Source of the DNA: Actinoalloteichus hymeniacidonis
Lineage (GTDB): Bacteria; Actinomycetota; Actinomycetes; Mycobacteriales; Pseudonocardiaceae
Direction of reading: 5' to 3'
Length of the DNA: 64,000 bases
Assembly: GCF_014203365.1 (NCBI RefSeq)
Contig: NZ_JACHIS010000001.1
Coordinates: 806,001 to 870,000, forward strand
The notes under the pieces are model-generated. The model was not told the origin of the DNA. It saw only the letters and a program-made list of their open reading frames with translations, and made no database searches. Every line of letters begins with the position of its first letter. The first letter of the stretch is position 1. The position numbers were made by a program, and so were the translations under genes. Below are positions 34,702 through 42,559 of this stretch, in pieces.

Positions 34702-35997
34702 GTGACCGAAGTGGACCTGCTGCGCAACCCCGTGCGTCCCTACGCCTGGGGATCTCGGACCGCCATCTCCACCCTGCTCGGGTTGCCGGTGCCCGCGCCG
34801 CATCCCGAGGCCGAGCTGTGGCTCGGTGCGCATCCCTCCGATTCCTCGACCCTGGTGCGAGCCGATGGTTCCGAAGCGGCGCTCGTCGAGGTGCTGCACG
34901 CCGATCCGCATCGCCAGCTCGGGCAGGCCTGCGCGCAGCGGTGGGGCGGCAGGCTGCCGTTCTTGATGAAGGTGTTGGCGGCCGATGAGCCGCTGAGCCT
35001 GCAGGCGCATCCCTCCGCAGAACAGGCGGCTGAGGGCTTCGAGCGGGAAGAGCGGGCAGGCGTGCCGCTGGACGCCTCGGAGCGCAATTATCGGGATCGC
35101 AGCCATAAGCCCGAGCTGATCTGCGCGTTGACCGAATTCCATGCCCTGGCGGGTTTCCGGGATGCGGACCGGACCGTCGAGCTGTTGAACGAACTCGATG
35201 TCCCCGAGTTGGCGCACTATGTGGATCTGTTGGCGGCCGTGCCGGGGCCGGAGGGTCTCCGGGCTCTGTTCACCACGTTGATCACGCTGCCGCAGGCCGC
35301 CGTCGACGCGCTGTTGCCGCCGGTGCTGGACGGCTGTGTCCGGCATCTCCAGGCGCACGGGCCCTACGACCGGGAATGCCGCACGGTGCTGGAGTTGGGC
35401 GAGGCCTATCCGGGTGATGCCGGGGTGCTGGCGGCGTTGCTGCTCAACCGGATCGTACTGGCGCCGGGCGAGGCGATGTACCTGCCTGCGGGGAACCTGC
35501 ACAGCTATCTGCGCGGCACCGGTGTGGAGATCATGGCCAACTCCGACAACGTGTTGCGTGGCGGCTTGACCCCCAAGCACGTCGATGTGCCGGAGTTGAT
35601 GCGGGTGCTGGATTTCCGGGGCGGCGACATGCCGTTGCTCACCGGGGAACGACAGCGGGACTGCGTCACCGTGTACCCCACCGAGGCCGTGGAGTTCGAG
35701 CTGTCCCGGCTGGACTGGGCCGAGCGTGCGATCAATCCGCTGGGGATCGTCGACGGCGATGGTCTGGCCGGTACCGATGTCGGGGATTCGACGGTGCGAC
35801 TGGAACCGGTCGGCCCGCAGGTGTTGTTGTGCACGGCGGGCCGGGTTCGGCTGCTGGCCGAGGACGGCGGCACGCTGACGATCTCGCGCGGTCAGGCGGT
35901 GTGGCTCGCGGCCGCGGATCCGGCGGTCGAGGTCGTGCCGGTGGAATGCGACGAATCGGGACGAACTCAGGTCTTCCACGCCACCGCGCCGTCCTGA
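34702..35997 (+). CDS. manA: Mannose-6-phosphate isomerase, class I
   Basis: Zinc enzyme converting fructose-6-phosphate and mannose-6-phosphate, the entry to mannose and GDP-mannose. It has 431 residues, slightly longer than Escherichia coli ManA. The type I signatures are present: NPVRPYAWGSRTAI at the start, LPFLMKVLAADEPLSLQAHPS (zinc Gln and His), SHKPELICALTEF (zinc Glu) and APGEAMYLPAGNLHSYL (zinc His). The GTG at 34702 has an AGGGA site five bases upstream and gives the expected N-terminus; the frame upstream lacks family similarity. Last gene of the mannose cluster, as for Rv3255c. Confidence 0.94.
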   Translation: MTEVDLLRNPVRPYAWGSRTAISTLLGLPVPAPHPEAELWLGAHPSDSSTLVRADGSEAALVEVLHADPHRQLGQACAQRWGGRLPFLMKVLAADEPLSLQAHPSAEQAAEGFEREERAGVPLDASERNYRDRSHKPELICALTEFHALAGFRDADRTVELLNELDVPELAHYVDLLAAVPGPEGLRALFTTLITLPQAAVDALLPPVLDGCVRHLQAHGPYDRECRTVLELGEAYPGDAGVLAALLLNRIVLAPGEAMYLPAGNLHSYLRGTGVEIMANSDNVLRGGLTPKHVDVPELMRVLDFRGGDMPLLTGERQRDCVTVYPTEAVEFELSRLDWAERAINPLGIVDGDGLAGTDVGDSTVRLEPVGPQVLLCTAGRVRLLAEDGGTLTISRGQAVWLAAADPAVEVVPVECDESGRTQVFHATAPS

Positions 35998-36127
35998 CGT
36001 CAGGTCGTTGTGCCATTGACCACCTGATTCGGCGGCGCGTTGGCCTGCATTGGGCCTGCGTAACGACCAGACTCTTGTACTGTTCGTGAATTTCCCTCCA
36101 TGGGGACGAACGGTGAAGGAGGCTGGA

Positions 36128-37663
36128 ATGCGAAGCGACCTGCGACGAACGAAATCCATCGAGCAGTCGATCGCGGACACCGATGAACCCGGTAGCAGGC
36201 TTCGCAAGGAGCTGACCGCGTGGGATCTGATCGTCTTCGGCGTCGCGGTGGTGGTCGGTGCGGGTATCTTCACCCTCGCCGCCCGGACAGCGGGCAACAT
36301 CGCGGGTCCATCGGTGTCGTTGTCGTTCGTGCTAGCGGCGGCGACCTGTGGGTTGGCCGCGTTGTGTTACGCGGAGTTCGCCTCCACGCTGCCGGTCGCG
36401 GGTTCCGCTTACACGTTCTCCTACGCCACGTTCGGCGAATTCCTGGCCTGGATCATCGGCTGGGACCTCATCCTGGAGTTCGCGCTGGCGGCGGCGGTGG
36501 TCAGCAAGGGCTGGTCCGACTATCTCCGCGAGATCTTCACACTGGTCGGCCTGGACGTTCCGACACAGATCTCGCTGGGCGGCCTGCAGTTCGACTGGGG
36601 CGCGGTGCTGTTGGTCGTCGTGCTGATCACCCTGCTCGTCCTGGGCACCAAGCTCTCCTCGCGGGTCAGCCAGGTGATCACCGCGATCAAGGTCGCCGTG
36701 GTCCTGCTGGTGATCGTCGTCGGCTTCGCCTACGTGCGTGCCGAGAACTACACCCCGTTCATCCCGCCTGCGGCGGGCAGCGCCGAGGGCGGTGGATCGG
36801 GCCTGGATCAGTCGCTGCTGTCGCTGTTCTTCGGGATGGAGACCAGCACCTACGGGGTGTTCGGTCTACTGGCGGGGGCGTCGATCGTCTTCTTCGCGTT
36901 CATCGGTTTCGACGTGGTGGCCACGACGGCCGAGGAGACCCGCAATCCGCAGCGCGACGTGCCTCGGGGCATTCTCGGCTCGTTGGCCATCGTGACAGTG
37001 CTCTACGTGCTGGTCGCCTTGGTGCTCACCGGAATGCAGCCCTACACCGAACTGGCCACCCCACCCGGCGGTGACGACGCGACTCTGGCGACGGCCTTCG
37101 CCGCCAACGGCGTCGATTGGGCGGCCGCGGTGATCTCGGTCGGTGCGTTGGCCGGTCTGACCACCGTGGTGATGGTCATGATGATCGGCCAGGTCCGGGT
37201 GCTGTTCGCGATGTCGCGCGACGGGTTGGTGCCCAAGTCGCTGTCGCCGACCGGAACCCGGGGTACTCCGGTGCGCGCCACTCTGCTGGTCGGCGGGGTG
37301 GTCGCGGTGATCGCGGGCTTCTTCCCGGCTGGCGCGCTGGAGGAGATGGTCAACGTCGGCACGCTGTTCGCCTTCATCCTGGTGTCGGCGGGAGTCATAG
37401 TGCTGCGCAAGACCCGGCCGGACATCAAGCGCGGCTTCCGTGCCCCGTTGGTGCCGTTGGTGCCGATCCTGGCGATCCTGGCGTGCATCTGGCTCATGTT
37501 GAACCTCACCGCGTTGACCTGGGTTCGGTTCATGATCTGGATGGGGCTCGGCGTGTTGGTCTACTTCGCCTACGGCCGAAGCCATTCCGTGCTCGGTATC
37601 CGAGAGCGGGAACGGGAGCGAGCGGCAGGCCCGGAGGGGCTCGGGGGTGGAGTCGACAAGTAG
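36128..37663 (+). CDS. APC family cationic amino acid permease
   Basis: Amino acid transporter of 511 residues with about twelve membrane helices. Features are LTAWDLIVFGVAVVVGAGIF with the G-x-G-x-G-like unwound helix 1, the CAT-type segment SYATFGEFLAWIIGWDLILEFALA, FFAFIGFDVVATTAEETRNPQRDVPRG between helices 6 and 7, and VLFAMSRDGLVP. These match the cationic amino acid transporter (CAT/YfnA) subgroup; Rv3253c holds the same place in M. tuberculosis. AAGGAGG a few bases before the ATG at 36128 fixes the start. Substrate (Arg, Lys or others) cannot be read from the sequence. Confidence 0.88.
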   Translation: MRSDLRRTKSIEQSIADTDEPGSRLRKELTAWDLIVFGVAVVVGAGIFTLAARTAGNIAGPSVSLSFVLAAATCGLAALCYAEFASTLPVAGSAYTFSYATFGEFLAWIIGWDLILEFALAAAVVSKGWSDYLREIFTLVGLDVPTQISLGGLQFDWGAVLLVVVLITLLVLGTKLSSRVSQVITAIKVAVVLLVIVVGFAYVRAENYTPFIPPAAGSAEGGGSGLDQSLLSLFFGMETSTYGVFGLLAGASIVFFAFIGFDVVATTAEETRNPQRDVPRGILGSLAIVTVLYVLVALVLTGMQPYTELATPPGGDDATLATAFAANGVDWAAAVISVGALAGLTTVVMVMMIGQVRVLFAMSRDGLVPKSLSPTGTRGTPVRATLLVGGVVAVIAGFFPAGALEEMVNVGTLFAFILVSAGVIVLRKTRPDIKRGFRAPLVPLVPILAILACIWLMLNLTALTWVRFMIWMGLGVLVYFAYGRSHSVLGIRERERERAAGPEGLGGGVDK

Positions 37664-37667
37664 TACG

Positions 37668-37709
37668 CAGGGCGTCGTCCACCTCGGGTCGGAGGTGGAC
37701 GGCGCCCTG
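37668..37709. terminator. Bidirectional hairpin between permease and type VII-like operon
   Basis: Eighteen-base stem with one G-T pair (37668-37685 and 37692-37709) and a six-base loop. It lies five bases after the permease stop and 15 bases from the last codon of the minus-strand operon. Confidence 0.75.
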
Positions 37710-37724
37710 TCGATCCCGCTGGGT

Positions 37725-38183
37725 TCAGCGCAGGAACGTGTTCTCGCTGAAGTCGTCGTCTTCGTCGTCATCGCGCCTGCGACTCGGGCGGCGAAGCGGC
37801 GGGGCGCCCGGCGGAGTGCTCGGGTGGGGAACCGGCGGTCCGGACATCGCGGCGCGCTTCTCCTCGTCGATCTCCCGCTGGATCTCGTCCTCCTGCCGCC
37901 TGCCCTCCTCCTCGGCTGCGGCGCGTTCCTCGTCGCTGAGGTTCTGATAGATCTCGGCGAACCGGTTGATCGCCGGCGCCGCAGCCCTGCCGAACGCCTC
38001 GGTGCCCGCGATCTCGCGGAGCCCCTTCTTCCCGGCGACCACATCCTCGAGCAGAGCCCGCAGGGCCGGATCGGCCGCGCTGTCGCGTGCCGCCTTGACG
38101 GTCCGCATGAGCCGTCGCGATCGCGCTTCGTCGCCGCCCGCGATGTCGAGCATCGGTTCGCGTGCTTCTCCCGGTTGCGTCAT
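37725..38183 (-). CDS. Hypothetical charged helical protein, third gene of type VII-like operon
   Basis: A 152-residue soluble protein of unknown family. Residues 1 to about 75 are mixed charged helix (DEARSRRLMRTVKAARDSA, RALLEDVVAGKKGLREIAG); about 75-110 form a strongly charged coiled-coil-like helix (SDEERAAAEEEGRRQEDEI); the tail is Pro-rich, then Arg-rich, then an Asp/Glu run. The ATG lies two bases after the stop of the WXG-like gene, with AGGAG ten bases upstream, so it is in the same transcript. It may be a chaperone or partner of the secreted proteins; nothing proves it. Confidence 0.7.
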   Translation of the reverse strand: MTQPGEAREPMLDIAGGDEARSRRLMRTVKAARDSAADPALRALLEDVVAGKKGLREIAGTEAFGRAAAPAINRFAEIYQNLSDEERAAAEEEGRRQEDEIQREIDEEKRAAMSGPPVPHPSTPPGAPPLRRPSRRRDDDEDDDFSENTFLR

Positions 38184-38185
38184 CG

Positions 38186-38911
38186 TCAGTCCACTCCTGG
38201 ATGGTCGTAGGCCGCGCCCGGCATCGGAATCGTCGAGCTCACCTCGAGCGAGGTGGTCATCGCCTGCACGACGCCGGTGAGTCCGTACACCGCGGTCATC
38301 ATCCAGCCGATGGCCTCGACGACCTGCGCCCACTTGCCCAGGGCCTTGATGACGGTCAGTGCCATGGCGGCCAGTCCGGGGATGGCGCCGACGCCTGCGG
38401 TGGGCGCTCCCGCAGCCGCCGCGACGATCGCCTCCAAGGCAAGCTCGATGACCAGATCCAGCGTCGCCGAGATCAGGCCTTCAAGGGTTTTGATCGAGAA
38501 GTAGATGCTGTTCTTGAGTTCGGCCAGGCCCGCGGCGGCCTCGGCGATCGCGGTCTGCTGATCACGCAGGACCTCCGCCACCCGACCGAAATACTCGCCT
38601 GCGGCGGAGGCAGCGTTGCCCTCCCAGGCCAGTCCGGGGATCAACGCGTCCATGTTGGCGGCGAAGTCGGCGTGGAACTTCTCGGCGTTGAGCACTGCGG
38701 ACTCGGCGAGGCCGACCTGTTTCCAATCGCCTATCACCCATTCCGAGAACCAGGTGACCGGGTCGACGTCGATGAACGTCTTGCAGGCCTCACGCACCCA
38801 CGCGGTGACCGAGAACAGGTCGGTGAAACCGAGCACCTGTTCGGTCCAGGTGGGCATCGGAGCGGTTTCCTCCGGCGCCGTTAATCGATCGGCGGGATTG
38901 AGATCCGACAT
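38186..38911 (-). CDS. WXG100-like type VII secretion protein with hydrophobic C-terminal half
   Basis: A 241-residue protein. Residues about 55-135 are two helices joined by a W-x-G turn (LAWEGNAASAAGEYFGR), the fold mark of WXG100/ESX substrates. From about 140 onward are hydrophobic, Ala-rich segments (LDLVIELALEAIVAAAA, IPGLAAMALTVIKALG, WMMTAVYGLTGVVQAM) that could insert into membranes. AAAGGAGGA precedes the ATG. Its operon partner is EspC-like. Such proteins are secreted through ESX/type VII machinery; none of the core secretion genes is in the window. A membrane-acting effector or a structural component are both possible. Confidence 0.75.
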   Translation of the reverse strand: MSDLNPADRLTAPEETAPMPTWTEQVLGFTDLFSVTAWVREACKTFIDVDPVTWFSEWVIGDWKQVGLAESAVLNAEKFHADFAANMDALIPGLAWEGNAASAAGEYFGRVAEVLRDQQTAIAEAAAGLAELKNSIYFSIKTLEGLISATLDLVIELALEAIVAAAAGAPTAGVGAIPGLAAMALTVIKALGKWAQVVEAIGWMMTAVYGLTGVVQAMTTSLEVSSTIPMPGAAYDHPGVD

Positions 38912-38940
38912 CGGCTAGTCCTCCTTTCCTGGCTCGCGGG

Positions 38941-39285
38941 TCATTCGGAATCGAAGCGGTATTGGCCGGAATAGGATTCGTCGAGTCGGCGGGCCTCGGT
39001 CGTCTCGGTCTCCGCGTACTGCTCGCCCGCGCTGCGCAGTTCCGCCGCCGATTCGGTCATGAGGGTGCTCAGCCAGAGGTAGTTGCCGGACAGGTTGGTG
39101 GCCAGCTGTGTGCATGCCTCGGTAAATGCGCCGAAGACCAGGCCCAACTCGCCCGAGGACACCATGACGTGCTCCATGATGTATTCGGAGGCGGCAGTTG
39201 CATGCTCAGCATGATCAGCGAGTATGTCGTGTCCCGTGTTGATCAGCGTGTTCGGATCATCCAACTGATAATCGGACTCGCTCAT
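38941..39285 (-). CDS. EspC-like type VII secretion target
   Basis: A 114-residue, acidic, all-helical protein resembling the EspC/DUF2580 group of ESX-associated substrates. It starts SESDYQLDDPNTLINTGHDIL, has a central helix pair with SGELGLVFGAFTEACTQLATNLSGNYLWL, and ends with a charged helix. No signal peptide, as usual for this export route. GGGAGG six bases before the ATG. It is the first gene of a three-gene minus-strand operon with a WXG-like protein; EspC-like and WXG-like proteins often form heterodimers before export. Confidence 0.75.
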   Translation of the reverse strand: MSESDYQLDDPNTLINTGHDILADHAEHATAASEYIMEHVMVSSGELGLVFGAFTEACTQLATNLSGNYLWLSTLMTESAAELRSAGEQYAETETTEARRLDESYSGQYRFDSE

Positions 39286-39595
39286 AACCGGCCTCCCGAT
39301 TCGATCTCAATGCCGGGGTTGCCGCCTGCTCGTCGGCTGAGCAGGTCGGTTTATCGGCTGTCGTGAGAAAATCGAATTGTTTCACCGGTGATACGGACTG
39401 CTTCTGTGTCGGCCGATCGTCCGTCAATTCGATCGGGCCGGAGGCGAAAGTCGATAATCGGTGGCGGTCGAGCAACCGTCATCGTGAGCACGCGGCCGTT
39501 GGGTGACGGCGGTTCGGCGCGGCGGAACCGGGAACCCCCGAGGCGCTGGGTCACCGCGCGGCTCATCGCGACCGGGTCGGTGGCACCGAGAAGCA
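39286..39595. other. Upstream region of the type VII-like operon
   Basis: No convincing gene. It contains a long-range inverted repeat ATCGAATTG (39371-39379) / CAATTCGAT (39425-39433), a palindrome CACCGGTG at 39383-39390 and a small stem CCTGCTC/GAGCAGG. The stretch is AT-richer than its flanks. It probably holds the operon promoter and operators, but I cannot fix a -10/-35 pair. A minus-strand frame at 39351-39614 starts within the neighbouring terminator and is not accepted. Confidence 0.35.
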
Positions 39596-39629
39596 CGAGG
39601 GCCGCCCCGGTCACCCGGAGCGGCCCTCG
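39596..39629 (-). terminator. Hairpin after the membrane hydrolase gene
   Basis: Fifteen-base stem with one mismatch (39596-39610 and 39615-39629) and a four-base loop, 16 bases after the minus-strand stop at 39646. Confidence 0.7.
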
Positions 39630-39645
39630 GTCTCGTTGGTACCGA

Positions 39646-42387
39646 TCAGGTCTTGCGGCGCCCCGGCAGGTCGCCGCCGCGCTCCCACGGGGTGCTCTTG
39701 CCCCGGGGTGCGTCCGGAACGATCGGCTGACCGTTCTCGTCCGTGGCGGGTGCGCCCGAGCGTTTCGCGGCCTTGCGACCCGCCTTGGTGTTCGGGGCCT
39801 CCGTGGCGGTCGGCTGGGTGGGCACCGGGGCTTCGCCGTTTCCGGCGGGCAGAGCGGGCGCCACCGTCGTCTCCGCGTCGGCGGGCGCGGGCGCCGGGTC
39901 GACCCTGGTCACCAGAATCGTCGGCGTCTGGGCCTCGTCGTCGGCTTCGCCTGCCAGCTGGTCGTCGAACTCGTCGACGGTCTCGGTGTGCTGGCGGACG
40001 CCCGCCAGCAGACTCGAGTACTCGCCGGCCTGGCCACGCGGCGGTAGTTCCAGCCCGGCGGCGATCGCCACGGCCCGATCCCACTCCGGATCGGAGTTGA
40101 AGTCGTTGTGGCCGGACACCCCCGGATTCCACCGCCTGCCGGTGAACGGTCCGCGCGCCGGATCCGGCAGCCAGTGGTCGCCGCCCAGCACCAGGGCGCC
40201 GCTGGGGCTCCTGGTGGCCGAGGGCAACGGGCCCTCCGTGCCATCGCCCCGGAAGCCGACGCCGATGAGCGTGCCCTCATACACCTGGCGGTTCCAGGTG
40301 GTGACCCCACCGCCGAGCGGGTCGGTGCCACGACACAGCGCCCGCCAACGGCCGGACAAGGATCCGGACAGCTCGCGAAGCGACTCATGCGGCACCACGG
40401 CGGGAAATGCGCGGGGGAAGGCCCAGTGGAGTTGCGAACCGGCGGTCACCAGGCCGATGCGGCTTCGATCGGACTCGGGCAGGTTTCGCAGCAACCTGCC
40501 CGCCGCCACCGCCGCGAGCAGACTGCCCTGGCTGTGACCGACCAGCACCACCCTGGTGGCCGGGTCCCGAAGGTGTTCGGTCGCCCGGTGCACCAATTCA
40601 GGGACCACCTTCAGCGCGTAACACGGCGGCACCGTCGGGTGAGCCTCCCGAGGCCAGAAGCAGGTCAAATCGGCCAGGACGCCCAGCATCCTGGCGGTGT
40701 TCGGCCTGCTCTTGGCGAGATACACCGTCCGCAGCAAGGCCAGAGCCAACACCGCCAGTGCGATGACGCCCACGGTGGCCAGCGGTTCCAGCCAACCGGG
40801 GACATCGACCCCCGCCGCCCGTTGGATGATCGAGACGGCGGTGCCCAGGGTCAGCACGGCGGCCACCGCCAACAGTGCGTGATGCAGGTGCTGTCGTTCC
40901 AGATTCGCCCACCACCAGGCGCGGGCGGCGGTTCGCCGATCCTCCGGCCGCCCGGCGTGCAGCAGGGTGGCCTCGGCCGGGGCAAGCCGGTCGTGGTGCT
41001 CGGCCAGCCAACGCCGGGTCAGCACCACCGGGACGAGAACCGCCAGGGTGGCCAGACTCAGCACGGCCGCGGCGCCCCAGAGCACCGTGATCGTCTCGTA
41101 GGCGGCAGGCGGCGTCAGATGGTCCGAGCCGAGGATCGTGACGATCGTGAGGGCGACTCCGGCACCGAACCCGGCGCCGAGCATTCCGGACATGGCCAGC
41201 ACCGGGGCGGCAGTCCAGCCGCCCGCCCACGGCCGCAGATTCCTCGGGCGGCTCGCCCAGATCGGTCGGGCGGACCACGCTGCGGGAGCGAGCAGGATGG
41301 CGAAGATCAGGGCGCAGCCGACGAACACCGCCGAGATCACATCGATCGTCCCGCCGGTGGCCAAGGTGGGCGGTAGCGGTGCGATGACCACCGCCGAGGC
41401 CAGCAGCACCGCGCCGCCCAGCGTCACGAGGATCTTGCGCGGGATCGCACCCAGCACCATGCGCAGCCGTCGTGACGGTGCGGCGCCCGGGTGCACCGGG
41501 TCGTCCAACAGCAGCACGCCGATCAGGCAGAGGACGAACAGGCCGATGGCGGTCAGCCAGATCTGGGACGCGGCCGCCGTCAACGGACCGTTGACTCCGC
41601 CGGTCGCCATCGCGGCGGCCGTGGCCAGTGCGCCAGTGGTGTGCAGCGAGCGCAGCGCCGGGGTGTCCGGGTCGGCCTCCACCGCGTCACCCGGCAGCAC
41701 GGTGCTCTGTGCGGGCGGCGGCGGGGCGTCCGCGCGGAGACCGCTGAGCCCGGCGACCGGGTTCGCTCCTGCGCCTGCGTCCGCCTTGTTGACCTCCCAG
41801 TCGACCTTGCCCACCTGATGCAACAGCACCACCAGTAGCGCGGGCGGGACGAGGCCGATCGCGATCCGGACCTGTTCGCCGCGCAGCCATTCCGGTGCCA
41901 CCCCGGCCAGGCAGGCGCCGCCCGGTTGCAGGCATTGCGCCGCGATCAGGTCGAGGCTGATGACGGTCACCTGCGCAACCAGCAACGCCGTCAGCAGCAG
42001 CGCGGCGACCCGCAGCAGCGCCCGCAGCGCATGGCCGAGCAGGAACCCGAGTTTGCTGCCCGCTCGGGCAGGCGGCAGCATCCAGTGCGCGACATTGGCC
42101 ATGGCGAAGGGAAAGAGCAAGGCCCAGGCGGCTTTGGCGAGTCCGCCGGAGGTCATCCGACCCCACAGATAACCCTCCACGATGCGGGGCACCGGCCGGG
42201 TGGTCGTCTGCAGGACCGGGCCCGGAGCCGGTCTGCGCAACCGGTCCGCGGGTCGCACGACTCGACCGAGGCCGTCGCCCGCGACCTCCACTGCGGCCAC
42301 CGAGTCGGTGAGGCGTTCCGGGGTGGTGCCGAGAATTCCGTGTACCCGCAACTCGATGACGCGGGTATCGGGGCCGGGAATCGCCAC
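39646..42387 (-). CDS. Large polytopic membrane protein with alpha/beta-hydrolase motifs
   Basis: A 913-residue protein. The N-terminus has a beta-strand ending in VHGILG (oxyanion-type HG near residue 16). About ten or more membrane helices follow between residues 85 and 560, and then a soluble region has the nucleophile elbow VVLVGHSQGSLLAA with Ser619 and a candidate catalytic His760 in SGHNDFN. The tail is Pro/Ala-rich and ends in a basic segment. This reads as a hydrolase whose fold is interrupted by a membrane domain. GTG 42387 has AGGAGGG nine bases upstream; a GTG at 42408 would add seven residues. The substrate is unknown, perhaps lipid. It is divergent from ahcY. Confidence 0.7.
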   Translation of the reverse strand: MAIPGPDTRVIELRVHGILGTTPERLTDSVAAVEVAGDGLGRVVRPADRLRRPAPGPVLQTTTRPVPRIVEGYLWGRMTSGGLAKAAWALLFPFAMANVAHWMLPPARAGSKLGFLLGHALRALLRVAALLLTALLVAQVTVISLDLIAAQCLQPGGACLAGVAPEWLRGEQVRIAIGLVPPALLVVLLHQVGKVDWEVNKADAGAGANPVAGLSGLRADAPPPPAQSTVLPGDAVEADPDTPALRSLHTTGALATAAAMATGGVNGPLTAAASQIWLTAIGLFVLCLIGVLLLDDPVHPGAAPSRRLRMVLGAIPRKILVTLGGAVLLASAVVIAPLPPTLATGGTIDVISAVFVGCALIFAILLAPAAWSARPIWASRPRNLRPWAGGWTAAPVLAMSGMLGAGFGAGVALTIVTILGSDHLTPPAAYETITVLWGAAAVLSLATLAVLVPVVLTRRWLAEHHDRLAPAEATLLHAGRPEDRRTAARAWWWANLERQHLHHALLAVAAVLTLGTAVSIIQRAAGVDVPGWLEPLATVGVIALAVLALALLRTVYLAKSRPNTARMLGVLADLTCFWPREAHPTVPPCYALKVVPELVHRATEHLRDPATRVVLVGHSQGSLLAAVAAGRLLRNLPESDRSRIGLVTAGSQLHWAFPRAFPAVVPHESLRELSGSLSGRWRALCRGTDPLGGGVTTWNRQVYEGTLIGVGFRGDGTEGPLPSATRSPSGALVLGGDHWLPDPARGPFTGRRWNPGVSGHNDFNSDPEWDRAVAIAAGLELPPRGQAGEYSSLLAGVRQHTETVDEFDDQLAGEADDEAQTPTILVTRVDPAPAPADAETTVAPALPAGNGEAPVPTQPTATEAPNTKAGRKAAKRSGAPATDENGQPIVPDAPRGKSTPWERGGDLPGRRKT

Positions 42388-42473
42388 GACTGCTCGCCCT
42401 CCTGCCACGTCTTGATCGCCGGAGTCGATTATCGACGCTTCCAGCGCACTTCGGGGTAATCCTCCGTGATCTC

Positions 42474-42504
42474 TTGACTCCTAGCGAGCACATGGGGTTA
42501 TCGG
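42474..42504 (+). promoter_or_regulatory. Possible ahcY promoter
   Basis: TTGACT (42474-42479) and TATCGG (42499-42504) with 19 bases between, about 55 bases before the ahcY ATG. Weak but the best pair in the gap. I looked for SAH or SAM riboswitch cores here and saw none. Confidence 0.3.
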
Positions 42505-42559
42505 CGTGGCGAGCGGTACTGTGCCGAGGCAGAACCGACTGGGGTTGAGGAGCCGTGGG

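Noticed and set aside
34384-36300. Minus-strand frame of 638 codons opposite manA
   Set aside because: Antisense to well-supported manA and the SIS gene; no recognisable protein features.
39351-39614. Minus-strand frame of 87 codons upstream of the type VII-like operon
   Set aside because: Its GTG lies inside the terminator hairpin of the membrane hydrolase gene, with no ribosome site or recognised domain.
42409-42559. Possible SAM or SAH riboswitch before ahcY
   Set aside because: No conserved riboswitch core seen; the leader is short, with only a possible promoter and a GAGGAG site.
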